Origin: an uncultured Ruminococcus sp.
GTDB lineage: Bacteria; Bacillota; Clostridia; Lachnospirales; Lachnospiraceae
Assembly (NCBI GenBank): GCA_900066355.1
Contig: FMEL01000010.1
Location: 1-64,000, forward strand
Length of the DNA: 64,000 nt
Direction of reading: 5' to 3'
Shown here piece after piece: positions 15,507-23,957 of the stretch. The notes below the pieces were generated by a model, which was given only the letters and a program-made list of their open reading frames with translations, searched no databases and was not told where the DNA came from. The position numbers and the translations under genes are program-made. How positions within the stretch are numbered: the stretch's first letter is position 1; every line of letters starts with the position of its first letter.

Positions 15507-17021
15507 TTATTCCTTCTCCTCAGAGCGCTCTTTTGCAGCTTCAGGCGCCTCTTTCTCAGTATTTTCTCCCGTTTCTCCTGCTGCTTCTGTTGCTGCTCCT
15601 TTTTCCAGATCTCTTAAAACTTCCTCACAGCCTTCTTCCGGTGTTCTTTCTTCATACGGAACAAAGCCTGCATGATGTCCTACGTATTTGTATGCAGGAC
15701 GGATGATCTTGCTTGCATTAAGGATTTCTTCAAGACGATGTGCACTCCATCCAGGAATACGCGCAATGGCGAAAATCGGAGTAAACAGCTCTTTCGGGAT
15801 TCCAAGCATAGTATATACGAAACCGCTGTAAAAGTCTACGTTTGCACAGACATTTTTGAAAAGTCTGCGCTGCTCCATAACAAGTCTTCCACCCAGACGT
15901 TCTACCAGTTCATACAATGCAAATTCTTTCATCATGCCCTTTTCCTGAGCAAGTTCTCTGGCAAATCTCTTGAGGATCACTTCACGTGGATCGGAAAGTG
16001 TATAAACTGCATGTCCCATACCATAGATCAGACCGGTATGGTCAAATGCCTCTTTATCAAGGATCTTACGGAGATAATTTTCCACTTCTTTCTCATCGGA
16101 CCAGTCTTTTACGTTTGCCTTGATGTCCTCGAACATATTCTGCACTTTCAGGTTTGCACCACCATGACGAGGTCCCTTCAGGGAACCGATGGATGCTGCA
16201 ATAGAAGAATACGTATCGGTGCCGGATGAAGTAACTACATGCGTAGTAAATGTAGAGTTGTTACCACCGCCATGCTCTGCATGAAGAATGAGTGCAATAT
16301 CCAGAACCTTCGCTTCCAGTTCAGTGTATTGGCCATCCGGACGGAGCATCAGAAGGATGTTTTCCGCGAGGGAAAGTCCCCTCTGAGGATTACGGATAAA
16401 CAGCGTCTCATCTTTACGGAAATGTCTGTAGGAATGATAGGAATATACCGCAATGAGCGGAAGCTTCGCAATCATCTCAATACTCTGACGAAGAACATTC
16501 TCTGCGGAAATATCTTCTGCTTTTGAATCGTAGGTATACAATGTCAGAATACATCTCTGCATTGCATTCATGATATCACTGTTGGATGCTTTCATAACAA
16601 CATCTCGAACAAAACGTCCTGAAAGTGTTTCGAAGTTTTCCATAACGTTTCTGAATATCTGCATATCTTTTTCAGAAGGAAGTCTTCCGAATAATAAAAG
16701 ATATATTGTCTCTTCGAAGCCGAATTTGCGGTCTTTCAGTCCATCTACGATATCGTTTACATTATATCCCTGATAATAAAGTCTGCCGTGTGCCGGAATC
16801 TTACGCCCATTTACCAGATCATATCCTGTAACATCAGAAATCTCGGTAAGTCCTGTCAGGACACCTTTACCTGCTGAGTCACGGAGACCTCTTTTGACAT
16901 CATATTCTACATACAGATTCGGGTTGATCCGGTGACCATTCATCAGCTCTTCCCCAAGCAGTTCCATGCTGTCCCGCAGGCTGCCCATCTCTTCAAGATT
17001 CATCATTTCATGATCTGCCAT
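15507..17021 (-). CDS. gltA: Citrate synthase
   Basis: The enzyme condenses acetyl-CoA and oxaloacetate to citrate, here most likely to supply 2-oxoglutarate for glutamate in an anaerobe. At 504 residues it is longer than the usual ~370-450. The extra length is an N-terminal ~60-residue region and a Glu/Ala-rich disordered tail of ~35 residues (EAAGETGENTEKEAPEAAK). Active-site regions are HAEHGGGNNSTF, GSLKGPRHGGAN and GMGHAVYTLSDPR. The start ATG at 17021 has GGAGGAAG at the right distance; the longer frame to 17045 includes that ribosome binding site. No aconitase or isocitrate dehydrogenase is adjacent. The last codons carry the ribosome binding site of trpS. Confidence 0.95.
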   Translation of the reverse strand: MADHEMMNLEEMGSLRDSMELLGEELMNGHRINPNLYVEYDVKRGLRDSAGKGVLTGLTEISDVTGYDLVNGRKIPAHGRLYYQGYNVNDIVDGLKDRKFGFEETIYLLLFGRLPSEKDMQIFRNVMENFETLSGRFVRDVVMKASNSDIMNAMQRCILTLYTYDSKAEDISAENVLRQSIEMIAKLPLIAVYSYHSYRHFRKDETLFIRNPQRGLSLAENILLMLRPDGQYTELEAKVLDIALILHAEHGGGNNSTFTTHVVTSSGTDTYSSIAASIGSLKGPRHGGANLKVQNMFEDIKANVKDWSDEKEVENYLRKILDKEAFDHTGLIYGMGHAVYTLSDPREVILKRFARELAQEKGMMKEFALYELVERLGGRLVMEQRRLFKNVCANVDFYSGFVYTMLGIPKELFTPIFAIARIPGWSAHRLEEILNASKIIRPAYKYVGHHAGFVPYEERTPEEGCEEVLRDLEKGAATEAAGETGENTEKEAPEAAKERSEEKE

Positions 17022-17403
17022 TTTCTCTCTTCCTCCATCTCGCACTATTCGCCCGTGACACTTATATTTCTTCAGGTGTATCGCGCGTTCATACTTTACA
17101 AAGCTAAATTGCTTTCATTTTACACGAATATACATAAAAATACAATAGATATACGCAGAAAACTTTCATATCATTTTTTTCATAATACTCTACCCATGCT
17201 CACACTATCAACGAGCTTTTAGAGTAATATTTTGTAGAATGATCCGGAAGTGCAGGCAGGCATAAATTTTTCCAAACGGACTGATTATTTATCTTAACGA
17301 CTCTGGTTTTTTCCCATCGAATCTGCTACAATATGTTGCAGTATTTTAACTCCATGCTGTTTACGCTGTAAGCAGCAACTCATCTTATAAAGGAGGTCCC
17401 GTT
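17022..17403. promoter_or_regulatory. Divergent intergenic region between citrate synthase and DUF3877 gene
   Basis: On the minus strand TTGTAT (17140-17145), a 17-bp spacer and TAAAAT (17117-17122) form a good promoter for citrate synthase-trpS. On the plus strand a TACAAT -10 box near 17329 has only a weak -35. AAAGGAGG lies just before the plus-strand ATG at 17404. No other gene or strong repeat was seen here. Confidence 0.6.
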
Positions 17404-17937
17404 ATGGGTTATGATAAACTTGAACGAAATCTGATTGATATCGTCAAAGAAGAACAGGCTAAGCTTGGCTTTTTTAAAGAAGATATCCGACTTTATTACC
17501 CGCTTTCTTCCCTGAATCATTTCTTTAATTCCAGCGACAGTGCTGATGAAATGCAGATGCGTCTCGATACACTTCCGGAATCCATCACTTCAAAACTTGG
17601 ACAGGTTGAAGTCAGTCATAAAGGCGACCGTTTCTGTTTCCATATTCCACAGGAAGGCACCGTATATGTGCATGACAACACCTCACCAAATGAATTTATC
17701 CACCAGCTTGTGGAATTAGTCGGAAAACATGGCTGTACTATGAATGAAATTCTGAATCTGTTCCATACTTATTCAGAGAACATTATCACCGAAGAAATGA
17801 ACAATGGTGAATTTGACCGTCTGATCCGTTTTGCTGACAATAGCGAAGACCCTTATTACTATTGTTTTAAAGATGAAGGCTGTCATATCATCTATCACCG
17901 TTTTCTGCCGGAGGACTATGCCGATTTTGACTTTTAA
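17404..17937 (+). CDS. DUF3877 family protein
   Basis: A 177-residue soluble protein matching, by overall pattern and length, the uncharacterised DUF3877 family of gut Firmicutes. It opens with YDKLERNLIDIVKEEQAKLGF and has IRLYYPLSSLNHFF in the first third, then VYVHDN and a C-terminal ...CHIIYHRFLPEDYADFDF. No membrane segment or catalytic motif is evident. It is 14 nt upstream of the bile salt hydrolase gene and clearly in the same operon (AGGAGG before each ATG), so a link to bile acid or choloylglycine metabolism is possible but unproven. Confidence 0.75.
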   Translation: MGYDKLERNLIDIVKEEQAKLGFFKEDIRLYYPLSSLNHFFNSSDSADEMQMRLDTLPESITSKLGQVEVSHKGDRFCFHIPQEGTVYVHDNTSPNEFIHQLVELVGKHGCTMNEILNLFHTYSENIITEEMNNGEFDRLIRFADNSEDPYYYCFKDEGCHIIYHRFLPEDYADFDF

Positions 17938-17951
17938 GGAGGAAATATTTT

Positions 17952-18926
17952 ATGTGTACTGCCGCAACTTACCAGACAAAAGATTTTTATTTTGGAAGAA
18001 CTCTGGACTATGAATTTTCCTATGGTGACCAGATTGCCATCACCCCGCGGAATTATCCGTTTTCCTTCCGTCATGCCGGCGAGATGAATACGCATTATGC
18101 AATCATCGGCATGGCCCACGTAGCAGGAAATTATCCTCTCTATTATGATGCCATCAACGAAAAAGGTGTCGGCATGGCAGGATTAAACTTCGTCGGAAAT
18201 GCCGCTTATGCAGATGTTACATCTGACAGGGACAATGTTGCCCAGTTTGAATTTATCCCATGGATTTTGAGTCAGTGTGCTACTTTATCCGAAGTACAGA
18301 CACTTCTTGAGCGCATGACTCTGGTTGACACTCCGTTCAGTGAGCAGTTTCCGCTTGCGCAGCTTCACTGGATCATTTCTGATCAGACCGGTTCTATCAC
18401 GGTGGAATCCATGGCAGACGGACTCCATATTTATGAAAATCCGGTCGGTGTGCTCACCAACAACCCGCCTTTTCCACAGCAGATGTTCCAGTTGAACAAT
18501 TTTATGCACTTGTCTCCGAAACAGCCTGTGAATGCTTTTTCCGATGATCTAGTGCTCACTGCATACAGCCGCGGAATGGGGGCGCTCGGTCTTCCGGGAG
18601 ATCTTTCTTCCGCATCCCGTTTTGTCCGGGTTGCTTTCACAAAGATGAACGCCTTTTCAGGCGATTCCGAAAACGAAAGCGTAAGCCAGTTCTTTCACAT
18701 TCTCGGTTCCGTGGATCAGCAGCGAGGATGCTGCGAAGTAGCCGATGGAAAATACGAGATTACACTTTATACTTCCTGCTGTAATGTCACAAAGGGGATC
18801 TATTATTATACAACCTATGAAAACCATCAGATCAGTGCAGTCGATATGCATAGAGAAAATCTGGATGGTGATGCTCTGATCTGCTATCCGGTCATCGACG
18901 GCGAACAGATCAATTATCAGAATTAA
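17952..18926 (+). CDS. bsh: Bile salt hydrolase / choloylglycine hydrolase family (Ntn hydrolase)
   Basis: A cytoplasmic Ntn-hydrolase of 324 residues, the normal length. The family cleaves glycine or taurine from conjugated bile acids; penicillin V acylases are close relatives. The nucleophile Cys2 is present directly after the initiator Met. Arg16 and Asp19 (FGRTLD), the Asn of GLNFVGNA, the TNNP motif (Asn near 170) and the Arg of SASRFVR match the active-site set of bile salt hydrolases. It sits between DUF3877 and a 71-residue protein in one operon. Specificity for taurine or glycine conjugates, or for N-acyl amides, cannot be told from sequence reading. Confidence 0.92.
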   Translation: MCTAATYQTKDFYFGRTLDYEFSYGDQIAITPRNYPFSFRHAGEMNTHYAIIGMAHVAGNYPLYYDAINEKGVGMAGLNFVGNAAYADVTSDRDNVAQFEFIPWILSQCATLSEVQTLLERMTLVDTPFSEQFPLAQLHWIISDQTGSITVESMADGLHIYENPVGVLTNNPPFPQQMFQLNNFMHLSPKQPVNAFSDDLVLTAYSRGMGALGLPGDLSSASRFVRVAFTKMNAFSGDSENESVSQFFHILGSVDQQRGCCEVADGKYEITLYTSCCNVTKGIYYYTTYENHQISAVDMHRENLDGDALICYPVIDGEQINYQN

Positions 18927-18939
18927 TGGAGGTACTTAC

Positions 18940-19155
18940 ATGAATCTTGGAAATTTAATGCAACTTAAAAATTCCTGGGCAACATTCACCCAGAATCATC
19001 CGAAATTCCCGAAGTTTCTTCAGGCAGCAGGTACTGCTGTCAAAGAAGACACACTGATCGAAATCAAGATCACAACCGCTGAAGGAAAAGTAATAGAAAC
19101 AAATCTCAAAGTAAAAGCGTCAGATATCGAGCTTGTCAAAAACCTTGCCATGTGA
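18940..19155 (+). CDS. Small conserved-looking protein, unknown function
   Basis: A 71-residue soluble protein starting 13 nt after the bile salt hydrolase stop, with GGAGG before its ATG. The sequence (MNLGNLMQLKNSWATF..., then two short beta-type stretches around LIEIKITTAEGKVIETNLKV, ending SDIELVKNLAM) has no motif I can name. The Asn/Leu/Lys-rich helix followed by a small beta hairpin suggests a compact folded domain. Its place in the operon suggests an accessory role. Confidence 0.7.
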   Translation: MNLGNLMQLKNSWATFTQNHPKFPKFLQAAGTAVKEDTLIEIKITTAEGKVIETNLKVKASDIELVKNLAM

Positions 19156-19307
19156 TATACTGAACGCAGATTTTAAATTATGTACAAAAGAACAGGACAC
19201 GAAAGAGAAGTGATCGAAGCAATTCAGAACGGCAGTTTCTCTGCATTCGGGTTCTACATAACTTCCGGACATTCCAGTCCATTACAAATGATAAAATAAA
19301 ATCCAAA

Positions 19308-19349
19308 GGGACACACAGTATCTTTCCCGGATCTGTGTGTCCCTTTTTT
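19308..19349 (+). terminator. Terminator of the DUF3877-bsh operon
   Basis: Perfect 11-bp stem GGGACACACAG/CTGTGTGTCCC with a 14-nt loop, followed by T6 on the plus strand. Confidence 0.9.
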
Positions 19350-19388
19350 GCATATCGAAGATGCGCCGATGGCACGTCCCCTTATTAT

Positions 19389-20372
19389 TTACAACCTTAC
19401 GCGTTCTTCTTTGCCGTTTGCCACACGGAAAGCTCGTGGTGTCGTATGATATCGTTCTTTAAATACACGATGAAAATAGCTGCCATTTTCGTAACCGACC
19501 GCCGCAATGATATCACTGATCGGAAGATCCGTCTCACACATCAGCTCAACTGCCTTGTTCAATCTCTTACGCTGCAAAAGTTCTTTAAAATTGAAGCCTG
19601 TATTTTTCTTGATCATCTTGCTCAGCATGTGCATCGGAAGATGCAGTTTCTCACAAAGCTCTGTAAGCGTTGCTGTCCTGTACTGCTGCTCAATATAATC
19701 CAGAGTAGTCATTGCGATCATATTCTCGTACTGATTCGGGAGTCGCATCTCTGCATACTGCACAGACTCCAGAAGATACAGAAAAATAAGTCCCATCGTT
19801 GTCTGATTGATGCGGTTCTGATCGCCCTTGCCCGTCACCAGTGAGTAGATCATGTTTTCAAGAAGATTCTGGATCTGCAGAACCTCCGCCACTTTGAAAT
19901 GAAGATATTCACCACGCTCCTCATCCTGACGCAGCACATTCACAAGAAAATCCGCAAGGACATTGTTATTTCCCGCCATCGTATATGCCACATCAAAAAA
20001 CTCCGGAAGAATCATAAAATTGATTGCAATGTCTTCCTCTCCCGCCGGAAGGATCTCATGTCTTGTATACTGATTCAGGAAAAGAAGTTCCCCCTGCCTT
20101 ATCACGACTTCCCTGCCGCCGATGATATTGGTCAGCTGTCCCTGACAGACATAAAGCACCTCGATAAAATTATGCCTGTGTGCCGGAAAATGGACAAAAC
20201 GAGTGTGCGTACGCACAGCGATCAGTTTACCTTCGTTCAGCATCTTCGCACTGTCTACAATGAAATCCTTACCGGATGTATAAAGGTCTTTATCCACCTT
20301 CGCCACACCATCCAGTATCTGCTGTTCTTCTTCTGTTATGATTCTCAAATGATCCAAAAGAGCTTGCTGCAT
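19389..20372 (-). CDS. AraC-family transcriptional regulator with cupin domain
   Basis: A 327-residue regulator. Residues ~50-150 form a cupin-type sensor (VRTHTRFVHFPAHRHNFIEVLYVCQGQ with metal-type His residues, and RQGELLFLNQYTRHEI). Residues ~220-325 carry two AraC helix-turn-helix motifs (LTELCEKLHLPMHMLSKMIKKNTG and ISDIIAAVGYENGSYFHRVFKERY, TTPRAFR). AGGAGG lies 5 nt before the ATG. It is followed upstream by the RhaS-type transporter on the same strand, separated by a terminator, so it has its own promoter. It may control the neighbouring sugar transporter (inference). Confidence 0.9.
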   Translation of the reverse strand: MQQALLDHLRIITEEEQQILDGVAKVDKDLYTSGKDFIVDSAKMLNEGKLIAVRTHTRFVHFPAHRHNFIEVLYVCQGQLTNIIGGREVVIRQGELLFLNQYTRHEILPAGEEDIAINFMILPEFFDVAYTMAGNNNVLADFLVNVLRQDEERGEYLHFKVAEVLQIQNLLENMIYSLVTGKGDQNRINQTTMGLIFLYLLESVQYAEMRLPNQYENMIAMTTLDYIEQQYRTATLTELCEKLHLPMHMLSKMIKKNTGFNFKELLQRKRLNKAVELMCETDLPISDIIAAVGYENGSYFHRVFKERYHTTPRAFRVANGKEERVRL

Positions 20373-20453
20373 GTTTCCTCCTGATATCGTTATGTTACTG
20401 CTGGTCTTATTTTAACACGCGCAGGTGGGATAAAGCAATATAAGCGAAACAAA

Positions 20454-20487
20454 ACAAGACGGAGCCTTACGGCTCCGCCCTGTTTTT
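20454..20487 (-). terminator. Terminator after the sugar-binding protein gene
   Basis: On the minus strand ACAGGGCGGAGCC/GGCTCCGTCTTGT forms a stem with the 4-nt loop GTAA, followed by a T-rich TTTTG tract. It lies about 50 nt after the stop at 20536. Confidence 0.8.
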
Positions 20488-20535
20488 AAGGATTTATCAT
20501 ATTCAGAAAAACTTTAGCTTCTCCAAACGCGCTGA

Positions 20536-21564
20536 TTAGTACAGTTTAGCGTAGTCAGCAACGTTTTCTGGTGTGAACTGCAGTGGCTCACCAAGAACGA
20601 TTTCTGTTCCTTCGTCATCAGCTGTTGTGATTGTGAATTCACCCATGTTGCCAGCTGTGAATGTTTCATCAACTGCACCAGTGATGTCACCTTTTACAAG
20701 TGCCATTGTTGCATATGCGGAAAGTTTTCCAAGGCCTTCCATATCCCACAGATAGAAGTATGGGCAGGAATGTGCATCGTCATCACCTGTGTACTCCTGC
20801 ATTTCAGACGGAAGTCCAAGACCTGTCAGTTTGCAAGCAGATTCGTTGTCCTGAAGGTATTTAGCTGCTGCAGCGATACCAACTGTTGTAGGTGCACAGA
20901 TAACTTTCAGATCTGGGTAGTTCTGAAGAAGAGCTGCTGTCTGGTCTGTAGATTTCTGAGGTTCGTCATCACCATAAGCTACTTCTACAAGTTCCAGTTT
21001 GCTATATTTCTCATCGCCTTTCATGATGGATTTCATAGCGTCGATCCAAGCGTTCTGGTTTGCAGACTGAGATGTTGCAGAAAGGATAGCGAACTGTCCT
21101 TCTCCACCGGAGATATCAAGAACTGCATCCATAAGAGCCTGTCCAACTGCCTGTGTACCAGCCTGGTTTACGAATACCTGACGGCTGTCTTTATTCGGAG
21201 CGGAGTCGAAAGAGGATACTTTGATTCCAGCGTCCATAGCTTCTTCCAGTTTAGCCTGAAGAGCGTTAACGTCGTTTGCGGAGATGCAGATTGCATCTGG
21301 CTGCTGGGAGATCAGGTTGTCAAGAACTTTGATCTGAGCATCTGCTGTTGCAGCTTCCGGGTAAACAACATCTACAGTTGCACCTTCAGCTTCTGCTGTT
21401 TCTTTGAATTCTTTTGCAGCGATTTCGAAGAATGCGTTACCAGCTGATTTACCAACCAGTGCGATCTTCTGTCCGTCTCCGGCTTTGTCAGCAGCCATTA
21501 CAGGTGCTGCACAGCCAAGTACCATTGCTCCACAAAGAAGTGCGCTAATTACTTTTTTGTTCAT
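20536..21564 (-). CDS. Sugar ABC transporter substrate-binding protein (RhaS/RbsB type)
   Basis: A 342-residue secreted or lipid-side binding protein of the periplasmic-binding-protein family that includes rhamnose- and AI-2-binding proteins. The signal peptide is MNKKVISALLCGAMVLGCAA...VMAA. The Peripla_BP_4 domain follows (KIALVGKSAGNAFFEIAAKEF, ATADAQIKVLDNLI, PTTVGIAAAAKYL, LTGLGLPSEM). SD GGGAGG precedes the ATG at 21564; the longer frame to 21606 has none. It resembles its paralogue at 39914-41056, which keeps the TTVGIAAA and TGLGLPSEM blocks. Its own permease is broken, so it can work only with a permease from elsewhere. A short TGCTCTT/AAGAGCA stem-loop lies just upstream (21608-21630). 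Confidence 0.9.
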   Translation of the reverse strand: MNKKVISALLCGAMVLGCAAPVMAADKAGDGQKIALVGKSAGNAFFEIAAKEFKETAEAEGATVDVVYPEAATADAQIKVLDNLISQQPDAICISANDVNALQAKLEEAMDAGIKVSSFDSAPNKDSRQVFVNQAGTQAVGQALMDAVLDISGGEGQFAILSATSQSANQNAWIDAMKSIMKGDEKYSKLELVEVAYGDDEPQKSTDQTAALLQNYPDLKVICAPTTVGIAAAAKYLQDNESACKLTGLGLPSEMQEYTGDDDAHSCPYFYLWDMEGLGKLSAYATMALVKGDITGAVDETFTAGNMGEFTITTADDEGTEIVLGEPLQFTPENVADYAKLY

Positions 21565-21660
21565 TTTGTTTTCCTCCCTTGGAAAAATATAGTTTTTTAT
21601 TTGCAACTGCTCTTCTGCTACAAAAGAGCAGCTACTTACGTGATTATTGTAATACTGTAT

Positions 21661-22202
21661 TTAGTTTTTCTTCATGCTTAATGCTTTTTTTGCATTTCCG
21701 ATAATGTTCGGAAGAGCTACTGCTGCGATCAGAAGAACACCGATGATCAGCAGGATAACCTGTGCATTGACGTTTCTCTGACCAAGACCTACACGGAGGC
21801 AACCAACATGAAGCCCATGGTTGCAATGATCGGTGGTACATCTGCTCTGGAGATGATCAGACCAACGACTGCTCCGCAGACGATACCGATTGCAATTGCG
21901 ATCACGAATGCGAGGAATGTGCTGGAGATATGTTCATATTTCAGAAGCATACCAATGCTCATACCGGAAAGTGCAAGTGTTGACATAATAGAAATATCGA
22001 TACCGCCAACAAGCATTACACACAGCATACCAAGTGACATTACCATTGTTACTGCATTGTTTTTCAGCATATCCATCAGTGACTTAGGAGTCAGGAATGA
22101 TGGGTTGATTGCTGTGATGATTACAAAAAGAACGATCAGGACAATCGCAAGCAGTGCTTCACGGGAGCCTGTGATCTTTTTCATAACTGATTTCTTTTCC
22201 AT
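21661..22202 (-). pseudogene. Remnant of sugar ABC permease(s), large internal deletion
   Basis: The first ~135 codons (22202 to about 21795) are a normal BPD_transp_2 permease N-terminus, from ITGSREALLAIVLIVLF through VMLVGGIDISIMS to PPIIATMGFML. The frame then stops at 21789. In another frame, without a start, GLGQRNVNAQVILLIIGVLL...NAKKALSMKKN runs to a TAA at 21661-21663; this is a permease C-terminus. About 150 residues are missing if one gene collapsed, or about 1.6 kb if two tandem permease genes fused. The intact paralogous locus at 41-45 kb has two permeases between ATPase and binding protein, which favours the fusion. The transporter should be inactive as encoded here. Confidence 0.85.
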
Positions 22203-23707
22203 TATTCAGCACCCCCTGTATGTCCTTTTTCCATAGCAAGTTCGAGGATTCTTTCCTGTGTTGCTTCGCCACGGTTCAGTTCACCGGTCTTACGTCCGTT
22301 ACACATAACGACAATACGGTCTGCCATACCGAGGATCTCAGGCATTTCGGAAGAAATCAAGATGATTGCATATCCTTTCTTTGCAAGATCTCCCATGATT
22401 GCATAGATTTCAGCTTTTGCCCCTACGTCTACACCTTTGGTAGGCTCATCCATGATAACAACTTTCATTTCCTGACTTAACGCCTTGGCAACAACAACTT
22501 TCTGCTGGTTACCACCGGAAAGAGAGCTTGCCGGTTGGAAGATATCAACTGCCTTTGTATCAACTTCTTCGAGAAGTTTCTTGGCAAGATCACGCTCTGT
22601 CTTTTCGTCATTGATTCCGCTCTTCGCATATTTGCTGATGGTAGGATGTGTTACGTTTCTTCCAAGTCCCCAGCTCATGATCAGACCTTCTTTCTGACGG
22701 TCTTCTGGAAGGAGAATGATACCTTTTTCCATTGCATCAGATGGTTTTTTGATATGAACTTCTTTACCTTCCAGATATACTTTACCGGAATCCGGCTGAG
22801 TGATACCACAGACAGCTTCTACTGTTTCTGTACGTCCTGCACCTACCAGACCGGTAAGTCCAAGGATCTCGCCGGCGCGAACGCTGAAGGATACATCTTT
22901 GAAGTAACCTGTTCTGGAAAGATTCTCAACTTTCAGCATCTCGTCTCCGAGTTTTACTTCCGGTTTCGGGAACAGATCTTTGATCTCACGACCAACCATT
23001 GCTTTGATCAGGTCTGCATTTGTAATTCCGTCAACATCGTATGTTCCGATGTACTGGGAATCACGGAATACAGTAACTCTGGATGCCAGACGATACATAT
23101 CTTCAAAACGGTGAGAAATGAAGATAATGGAAACACCGTCAGCTTTTAATTTGTCAACCAGTGTATAAAGCTTCTCGGATTCGGATCTTGTCAGTGCTGC
23201 AGTAGGCTCATCAAGAATGATGATTCTTGCGTTAGTGGACATCGCCTTTGCAATCTCAACCATCTGCTGCTGAGCAACACTTAAAGTACCCATCTCTGCT
23301 GTTGCATCAAAATCTGCATCCAGCTGTTTGAGAAGTTTGTTTGCTTCTGTGTTCATGGCTTTCCACTGGATCATTCTGTTTTTGATGATCTCATGTCCCA
23401 TGAAAATATTTTCTGCAACAGTCAGATGCGGATAGGATGTCGGATGCTGATATACGGCTGCGATACCTGCTGCCTGTGCATCTTTTGGTCCTTTGAAGTC
23501 AACCTTCTGACCATTTAAGAACATTTCGCCTTCTTCTGCCTTATGTACACCGGTAATAACTTTAATAAATGTAGATTTACCAGCGCCGTTTTCGCCCATA
23601 AGTGCGTGAACTTCACCCGGTTTTAACTGAAACTGTACGTTGTTCAGTGCCTTAACGCCCGGGAAAATCTTTGTTATGCCTTTAAGTTCAAGAACATATT
23701 CAGACAC
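22202..23707 (-). CDS. Sugar ABC transporter ATPase, duplicated nucleotide-binding domains
   Basis: A 501-residue cytoplasmic ATPase of the RbsA/RhaT type. Domain 1 (residues ~5-240) has Walker A GENGAGKST, Walker B IIILDEPTAAL and the signature TLSVAQQQM. Domain 2 (~250-495) has the degenerate Walker A GLVGAGRTE, the signature SLSGGNQQK and VVIMDEPTKGVDVGAK. The start codon is GTG at 23707, with AGGAGGAAAG upstream. It is first in the operon ATPase, permease remnant, binding protein. A promoter with a large palindrome lies upstream (23741-23814). The enzyme itself is intact although its permease is not. Confidence 0.92.
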   Translation of the reverse strand: MSEYVLELKGITKIFPGVKALNNVQFQLKPGEVHALMGENGAGKSTFIKVITGVHKAEEGEMFLNGQKVDFKGPKDAQAAGIAAVYQHPTSYPHLTVAENIFMGHEIIKNRMIQWKAMNTEANKLLKQLDADFDATAEMGTLSVAQQQMVEIAKAMSTNARIIILDEPTAALTRSESEKLYTLVDKLKADGVSIIFISHRFEDMYRLASRVTVFRDSQYIGTYDVDGITNADLIKAMVGREIKDLFPKPEVKLGDEMLKVENLSRTGYFKDVSFSVRAGEILGLTGLVGAGRTETVEAVCGITQPDSGKVYLEGKEVHIKKPSDAMEKGIILLPEDRQKEGLIMSWGLGRNVTHPTISKYAKSGINDEKTERDLAKKLLEEVDTKAVDIFQPASSLSGGNQQKVVVAKALSQEMKVVIMDEPTKGVDVGAKAEIYAIMGDLAKKGYAIILISSEMPEILGMADRIVVMCNGRKTGELNRGEATQERILELAMEKGHTGGAE

Positions 23708-23740
23708 GGCTCTTTCCTCCCTTTTCTTAAATCTGATGTT

Positions 23741-23769
23741 ATTATAACAGTAAAATCTTTTACCCTAAA
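23741..23769 (-). promoter_or_regulatory. Promoter of the 20.5-23.7 kb sugar transporter
   Basis: A perfect TATAAT on the minus strand (23741-23746) with TTTAGG as a poor -35 (23764-23769) at 17-bp spacing. A weak -35 with a strong -10 suggests dependence on an activator. Confidence 0.55.
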
Positions 23770-23814
23770 CAGGAAAATATTTCGAATCAGGGTAATATAT
23801 TTTCCTGTTTTAGG
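23764..23814. promoter_or_regulatory. Large imperfect palindrome, probable operator
   Basis: CCTAAACAGGAAAATAT (23764-23780) is mirrored by ATATTTTCCTGTTTTAGG (23797-23814) with a 16-bp centre. The near arm overlaps the -35 box. The size fits a dimeric AraC- or LacI-type regulator. Confidence 0.65.
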
Positions 23815-23957
23815 CAAAATTTTACTGCATATGTATAAAATTTCACTGTTTCTATGTGAATTTTTTCCAGTTACCCCCGCCTGCCTTCGTGTAAGATTGA
23901 CATAAGTTTTGGCTTTTGTTATATTTAATATATTAAATTTGAAGGGAATCCGGACAA

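Noticed and set aside
15507..15560. T-box or trp leader for trpS
   Set aside because: trpS starts directly behind citrate synthase, so there is no room for a leader.
19180..19299. 39-codon frame after the 71-residue protein gene
   Set aside because: No ribosome binding site and no motif; probably part of the 3' untranslated region before the terminator.
20536..23707. Intact sugar ABC transporter
   Set aside because: Its permease region is a two-frame remnant with most of the membrane domain missing.
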